DNA of 9,777 nt from an uncultured Erythrobacter sp. (GTDB taxonomy: Bacteria; Pseudomonadota; Alphaproteobacteria; Sphingomonadales; Sphingomonadaceae). The notes below the pieces were generated by a model that made no database searches, had not been told where the DNA came from, and saw only the letters and a list, made by a program, of their open reading frames with translations. The stretch covers positions 1 through 9,777 of the forward strand of contig CAMYIQ010000177.1 of the NCBI GenBank assembly GCA_947258465.1. The letters run 5' to 3'. Position 1 is the stretch's first letter; every line of letters begins with the position of its first letter. Of this stretch, positions 7,307-9,777 are shown one piece after another. A program made the position numbers and the translations under genes.

Positions 7307-7867
7307 TCAGACCGTCTCTACGGTCACATTGCCATTGGTGAACACGCAGACATCGGCGGCGACCGCCATGGCCTTGCGCGCGATGGTTTCCGCATCGTCT
7401 TCGTAGTCGACCAGCGCCTTGGCCGCTGAAAGCGCGTAATTTCCACCCGATCCGATCGCGGCGATCCCGCCCTCCGGTTCGAGCACGTCGCCGTTTCCGG
7501 TGAGCACGAGAAGGTTTTCCTCGTCCGCGACGATCATCAGCGCTTCGAGATTGCGCAGATATTTGTCCATGCGCCAATCCTTGGTCAGCTCGACCGCAGC
7601 GCGCAGCAATTGACCGTTATGCTGTTCGAGCTTCTTTTCGAGTCGCTCGAAGAGAGTGAAGGCATCGGCTGTCGCACCCGCGAACCCGGCGACGACCTTG
7701 CCGCCTTCGCCAATCCGGCGGACTTTTCGCGCATTGGGTTTCATCACCGTATTGCCCATGGAAACCTGTCCGTCCCCGGCAATGACAGTGGCATCGCCGC
7801 GCTTGACGCCGATGATGGTGGTGGAATGCCACTGGGTCAGCCCGTGGCGATCGTCTTGTGAACTCAT
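7307..7867 (-). CDS. hslV: ATP-dependent protease peptidase subunit HslV (ClpQ)
   Basis: HslV is the threonine peptidase that forms a double hexamer and degrades proteins delivered by HslU. The product is 186 residues. The catalytic threonine is not next to the initiator Met: 15 residues ending in QWHS come before T16-T17, so autoprocessing of a short propeptide is needed. I associate this arrangement with alphaproteobacterial HslV. Core residues are present: D32 in AGDGQVSMGNT, K48 (E. coli Lys33 equivalent) in PNARK, and the serine of IGSGGNYAL. ATG 7867 is chosen because a longer frame back to 8080 runs into bamE and adds 71 unrelated residues. No Shine-Dalgarno precedes it, which fits a leaderless start from the heat-shock promoter at 7876-7903. 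hslU follows after 7 nt. Confidence 0.97.
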   Translation of the reverse strand: MSSQDDRHGLTQWHSTTIIGVKRGDATVIAGDGQVSMGNTVMKPNARKVRRIGEGGKVVAGFAGATADAFTLFERLEKKLEQHNGQLLRAAVELTKDWRMDKYLRNLEALMIVADEENLLVLTGNGDVLEPEGGIAAIGSGGNYALSAAKALVDYEDDAETIARKAMAVAADVCVFTNGNVTVETV

Positions 7868-7875
7868 GCCGCGCG

Positions 7876-7903
7876 ATATGGGGCGCGCGAAGCCGGGATC
7901 AAG
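7876..7903 (-). promoter_or_regulatory. Heat-shock (sigma-32/RpoH) promoter of hslVU
   Basis: Read on the minus strand, CTTGAT (7903-7898) is followed after 14 nt by CCCCATAT (7883-7876). This fits the sigma-32 consensus (CTTGAA, 13-17 nt, CCCCATNT) with one -35 mismatch and a perfect -10. It lies in the 57-nt gap between bamE and hslV, and hslVU is a classic heat-shock operon. Only 8 nt separate the -10 from the hslV ATG, so initiation should fall at or within a few bases of the start codon. Confidence 0.75.
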
Positions 7904-7922
7904 CCGTGCGTGTCGGGCCTTA

Positions 7923-8381
7923 TTATCCGGGGCCTGCAGCGCCCGGCGCGCCGACCGCGCCGATATTGCCGAACAGGTCTTCGAGGAAGGTCCGCTCGCG
8001 GCCCAGCGTGGGCGTTTCGTCGCCATCGGGGCTGAGATAGACGACCTTGTCGATACCCGTCTGCTCTGCCGACACGACATTGCCCGCCTCGTCGAATTTC
8101 ACCGCGAGGACCGAATGTTCCCGAATGCGCGGACGGACGAAAGGCTTCCGCCCGGTCGTGCTCGACACATAATACCAGGTGGGCTGGCCATATTGGCTTT
8201 CGAAAGTCGGGCGGCCCAGCGTGCCCTCGACGCTGCGCTGGTTGTCGATCCCGGGCTGGACCGTCTGCAGCAATGTTGCATCGACGATATATCCGCGCGG
8301 TTCGCGGATCGCGGTGCAGCCGCTCACGGCGATGGCCGCCGCGCCGATCGCGGCAAGACCCAGAATTTTCGATCTGTTCAT
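7923..8381 (-). CDS. bamE: Outer membrane protein assembly factor BamE (SmpA/OmlA lipoprotein)
   Basis: This 152-residue lipoprotein belongs to the BamE family, part of the BAM complex that inserts beta-barrel proteins into the outer membrane. A lipoprotein signal peptide is clear: NRSK, a hydrophobic stretch, then lipobox VSGC with the lipidated cysteine at C22. The mature part has the SmpA/OmlA pattern: YIVDATLLQTVQPGIDNQ, VEGTLGRPTF, QPTWYYVSS and then VLAVKFDEAGNVV, a beta-rich domain at about 32-105. The tail of about 45 residues, ending in A, G and P repeats, is longer than in E. coli BamE (about 113 residues). Two stop codons in tandem (TAATAA) end the gene. It is upstream of hslV on the same strand and divergent from the cytochrome chaperone gene. 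ATG 8381 gives a normal signal peptide; GGAG lies rather far (13 nt) upstream. Confidence 0.93.
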   Translation of the reverse strand: MNRSKILGLAAIGAAAIAVSGCTAIREPRGYIVDATLLQTVQPGIDNQRSVEGTLGRPTFESQYGQPTWYYVSSTTGRKPFVRPRIREHSVLAVKFDEAGNVVSAEQTGIDKVVYLSPDGDETPTLGRERTFLEDLFGNIGAVGAPGAAGPG

Positions 8382-8414
8382 GGGAACAGCAAATCTCCGT
8401 CTGTCGGCAGGCGC

Positions 8415-8443
8415 TTGGCCGCGGGCGGCCCCCTGCCTATATG
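8415..8443 (+). promoter_or_regulatory. Candidate sigma-70 promoter for the chaperone-yceD pair
   Basis: TTGGCC (8415-8420) and TATATG (8438-8443) are 17 bp apart. Each matches four of six consensus bases. It lies in the divergent gap between bamE and the chaperone gene, and transcription would begin about 95 nt before the GTG start. No equally good minus-strand pair for bamE is visible. Confidence 0.4.
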
Positions 8444-8532
8444 CTCGGGCAACGCCTTAATCCGAAAGCGTCTGCCCATGCAACTCGGCAATGGGGGACG
8501 CTTGGGGATCGCGGCCTGTATTGCCGCTGAAC

Positions 8533-8546
8533 GGAGTAGAAACGTG
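8533..8546 (+). promoter_or_regulatory. Ribosome-binding site deciding a GTG start
   Basis: GGAG (8533-8536) lies 7 nt before GTG 8544. This favours the GTG over an in-frame ATG at 8478, which has no such site and would add 22 residues unlike the family N-terminus. Confidence 0.7.
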
Positions 8547-9059
8547 TCCTTTGTCGCCCGCCTCTTCGGCACCCGAACCGACCCGCGCGAGGAATGGCGC
8601 GCGCTGTGGCACCGCACCGTGGCCGAAGCCCGCGATCCCGATTGGTACCGCATGTGCGGCGTCGCCGACAGCATCGAGGGGCGGTACGATATGATTACGC
8701 TGGTGTTGACGCTGGTCATGCTGCGGCTGGAAGACGAAGGCAGCATGGAGGCCAGCACCGCGCGGCTGACCGAACTGTTCGTCGAGGATATGGAGGGACA
8801 GATGCGCGAAGCGGGCATCGGCGATCCCACGGTGGGGAAGAAGATCACGGCGCTGATGGAAAGCCTGAACGGGCGCATCGGCGCCTACCGTGAAGGCCTG
8901 CGCACCGATCCGAAGGTGCTGGTGGAAGCGGTGCGCCGCAATGTCACAATGGCCCAGCCGGACGAAGCCGAGGCGCTGGTACAGCGCATGGCGGCGTTGC
9001 ATGCACGGCTGGAGCGCACCGGCATCGAACACTTGCGCGCAGGGGAGATCGCGGCATGA
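8544..9059 (+). CDS. Ubiquinol-cytochrome c chaperone (CBP3/UQCC1 family)
   Basis: This 171-residue protein is related to mitochondrial CBP3/UQCC1, which helps synthesis and assembly of cytochrome b in respiratory complex III. The bacterial version is taken to act in the same process at the inner membrane; that role is by homology. Recognisable family sequence includes FVARLFG at the N-terminus, WRALWHRTVAEARDPDWYR, ADSIEGRYDMITLVLTLVML (about 46-65) and LFVEDMEGQMREAGIGDPTV (about 80-99), with KKITALMESLNGRIGAY after it. It is mostly helical and has no signal peptide. The GTG start is supported by GGAG 7 nt upstream and by the family N-terminus. Its TGA overlaps the ATG of the next gene by four bases (ATGA), so the two are translationally coupled. 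Confidence 0.93.
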   Translation: MSFVARLFGTRTDPREEWRALWHRTVAEARDPDWYRMCGVADSIEGRYDMITLVLTLVMLRLEDEGSMEASTARLTELFVEDMEGQMREAGIGDPTVGKKITALMESLNGRIGAYREGLRTDPKVLVEAVRRNVTMAQPDEAEALVQRMAALHARLERTGIEHLRAGEIAA

Positions 9060-9586
9060 GCGCGCCCGAACTCAGCCGGCTGGTGAAGCCGCGCGCCCTG
9101 CCCGCGGAAGCAATGACGATCACTGCCGACACTACCGAGCGCGAGGCGCTGGCAAAGCGGTTCGGCGTTACCGCCGTCCCTGCCCTCGCCGCGCATATCG
9201 AATTCGCCACCGATGAAGATGCCGTGCTCGTCAATGGCAAGCTACTGGCAACGATCCAGCAGCCCTGTGCCATTACGGGCGAGGAGCTGACATACGATGT
9301 CGAGGAACCGCTCGTCCTGCGTTTCGTCCCCGCCGGTTCGCTGCCCGCCCACGCGCCCGACGAGGAAATAGAGCTCGACAGCGAGGACCTCGACGAGATC
9401 GAGTATGAGGGCGAGACGTTCGATCTCGGCGAAGCGATCGCGCAAACGCTGGCGCTTGCAATCGACCCCTATCGCGAAGGACCTGGTGCCGATGAAACAA
9501 GAAAGCAGGCCGGTATCGCCAGCGACGAGAACCTTGCGCCGAGCGGCCCGCTCGCCGACGCACTGGCAGCGCTGAAACTGGACTGA
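9056..9586 (+). CDS. yceD: YceD family protein (DUF177), 23S rRNA accumulation factor
   Basis: This 176-residue soluble protein is of the YceD/DUF177 family, which in bacteria and plants is needed for normal accumulation of 23S rRNA. The family core is visible: QQPCAITGEELTYDVEEPL (68-86) with the conserved cysteine, LRFVPAG, an acidic linker (about 101-118, rich in D and E), then DLGEAIAQTLALAIDPY. The C-terminus PLADALAALKLD corresponds to the usual short end motif (I recall NPFAALAALK-like) but lacks the NPF part. ATG 9056 has AGGGGAG 8 nt upstream and overlaps the previous stop as ATGA. The ribosomal gene rpmF, often found after yceD, does not follow; a convergent minus-strand frame begins 5 bp beyond the stop. 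Confidence 0.93.
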   Translation: MSAPELSRLVKPRALPAEAMTITADTTEREALAKRFGVTAVPALAAHIEFATDEDAVLVNGKLLATIQQPCAITGEELTYDVEEPLVLRFVPAGSLPAHAPDEEIELDSEDLDEIEYEGETFDLGEAIAQTLALAIDPYREGPGADETRKQAGIASDENLAPSGPLADALAALKLD

Positions 9587-9591
9587 CTGCG

Positions 9592-9762
9592 TCAGCCGGT
9601 AAGCGGCAGACCTTCGCACTCCCGACTGCCCCAGCGTCCGCCGGCATCGAGACAGCTATCCTGAGCCATAAACAAAGCGGCCTTCCACCCGAAAAGGAAG
9701 AAGGCCGCTGCGATCGCAAGCGCAATAAAGAACTTACGCGTGCTGTGGAATGCGCGCCTCAG
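9592..9762 (-). CDS. Small single-pass membrane protein with CLDAGGRW motif, downstream of ssb, non-canonical start
   Basis: The frame encodes 56 residues. Basic RRAFHSTRK is followed by a transmembrane segment of about 20 residues (FFIALAIAAAFFLFGW), then a short outside part MAQDSCLDAGGRWGSRECEG with two cysteines (positions 37 and 49). The pattern C-L-D-x-G-G-x-W followed by a second cysteine recurs, in my memory, in small hypothetical proteins of Sphingomonadales. This is the main reason to believe it. An in-frame TGA lies at 9777-9775 and no ATG, GTG or TTG occurs before the membrane segment. The best near-cognate start is CTG 9762, overlapping the ssb stop as CTGA, which suggests coupling. 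The position immediately behind ssb and convergent with yceD fits a real gene. The function is unknown, and the start is a guess. Confidence 0.5.
   Translation of the reverse strand: MRRAFHSTRKFFIALAIAAAFFLFGWKAALFMAQDSCLDAGGRWGSRECEGLPLTG
9676..9709 (-). terminator. Terminator-like hairpin with T-rich tail downstream of ssb
   Basis: On the minus strand AGCGGCCTTC (9709-9700) and GAAGGCCGCT (9685-9676) form a perfect 10-bp stem with a 14-nt loop, followed by TTGTTTA. This fits an intrinsic terminator about 50 nt after the ssb stop. It lies inside the small membrane-protein frame, so either one is fortuitous or the hairpin acts as an attenuator. Confidence 0.5.
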
Positions 9763-9777
9763 AACGGAATATCGTCA
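9759..9777 (-). CDS. ssb: 3' end of single-stranded DNA-binding protein gene (partial)
   Basis: Only the last five codons and the TGA are in the window. They read D-D-I-P-F-stop, the acidic tail that ends nearly all bacterial SSB proteins and recruits repair and replication partners through its terminal phenylalanine. The body of the gene lies beyond the right edge. The tail is short but very specific. Confidence 0.75.

Noticed and set aside
7868..8080. Extended N-terminus of hslV
   Set aside because: The extra 71 residues overlap the bamE coding sequence and are unlike any HslV. ATG 7867 gives the expected length.
9709..9718. 10-bp palindrome TGCGATCGCA
   Set aside because: A single copy in coding-type GC-rich sequence gives no evidence of a binding site or repeat family.
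1..9777. CRISPR array, insertion sequence, tRNA, rRNA or riboswitch
   Set aside because: I saw no regularly spaced repeats, transposase motifs, terminal inverted repeats, cloverleaf-like segments or known aptamer cores on either strand.

Overview
The window is GC-rich, gene-dense bacterial chromosome. It looks like an alphaproteobacterium, most likely order Sphingomonadales (Erythrobacteraceae or Novosphingobium-like). The reasons are an Atm1-type ABC exporter that closely resembles my memory of the structurally characterised Novosphingobium aromaticivorans protein, an HslV with the short N-terminal propeptide I associate with alphaproteobacteria, a ubiquinol-cytochrome c chaperone beside a YceD/DUF177 gene, and a DUF2241-type ACT protein. 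The taxonomic call is inference from protein resemblance, not from a search.

Layout. Positions 1-367 hold no secure gene; a short minus-strand frame runs off the left edge. Three plus-strand transport genes follow, each with its own intergenic gap: a polysaccharide/lipid-linked oligosaccharide flippase (368-1870), an Atm1-like ABC exporter (2069-3889) and a SulP anion transporter with a C-terminal STAS domain (4018-5523). A GNRA-loop hairpin that looks like an intrinsic terminator closes the SulP gene.

The centre is a minus-strand block read right to left: bamE (outer-membrane assembly lipoprotein), hslV (peptidase), hslU (AAA+ unfoldase) and an ACT-domain protein. hslV and hslU are 7 nt apart, and hslU and the ACT gene overlap as TGATG. 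In the 57-nt gap between bamE and hslV there is a strong match to a heat-shock sigma-32 promoter, placed so close to the hslV ATG that the transcript would be leaderless or nearly so.

Divergent from bamE, on the plus strand, are a CBP3-type ubiquinol-cytochrome c chaperone (GTG start) and a YceD/DUF177 gene joined by an ATGA overlap. They face a minus-strand end block: the last five codons of ssb (DDIPF tail) at the right edge, and just downstream of it a 56-residue single-pass membrane protein with a CLDAGGRW motif, no canonical start codon and an embedded terminator-like hairpin.

Most of the window is housekeeping and envelope or transport functions. I see no mobile element, CRISPR array, tRNA or rRNA, and no clear candidate for a wholly new multi-gene system. 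The best leads are the hslVU heat-shock promoter with a leaderless start, the ACT protein coupled to the HslVU protease, and the unusual small gene behind ssb.
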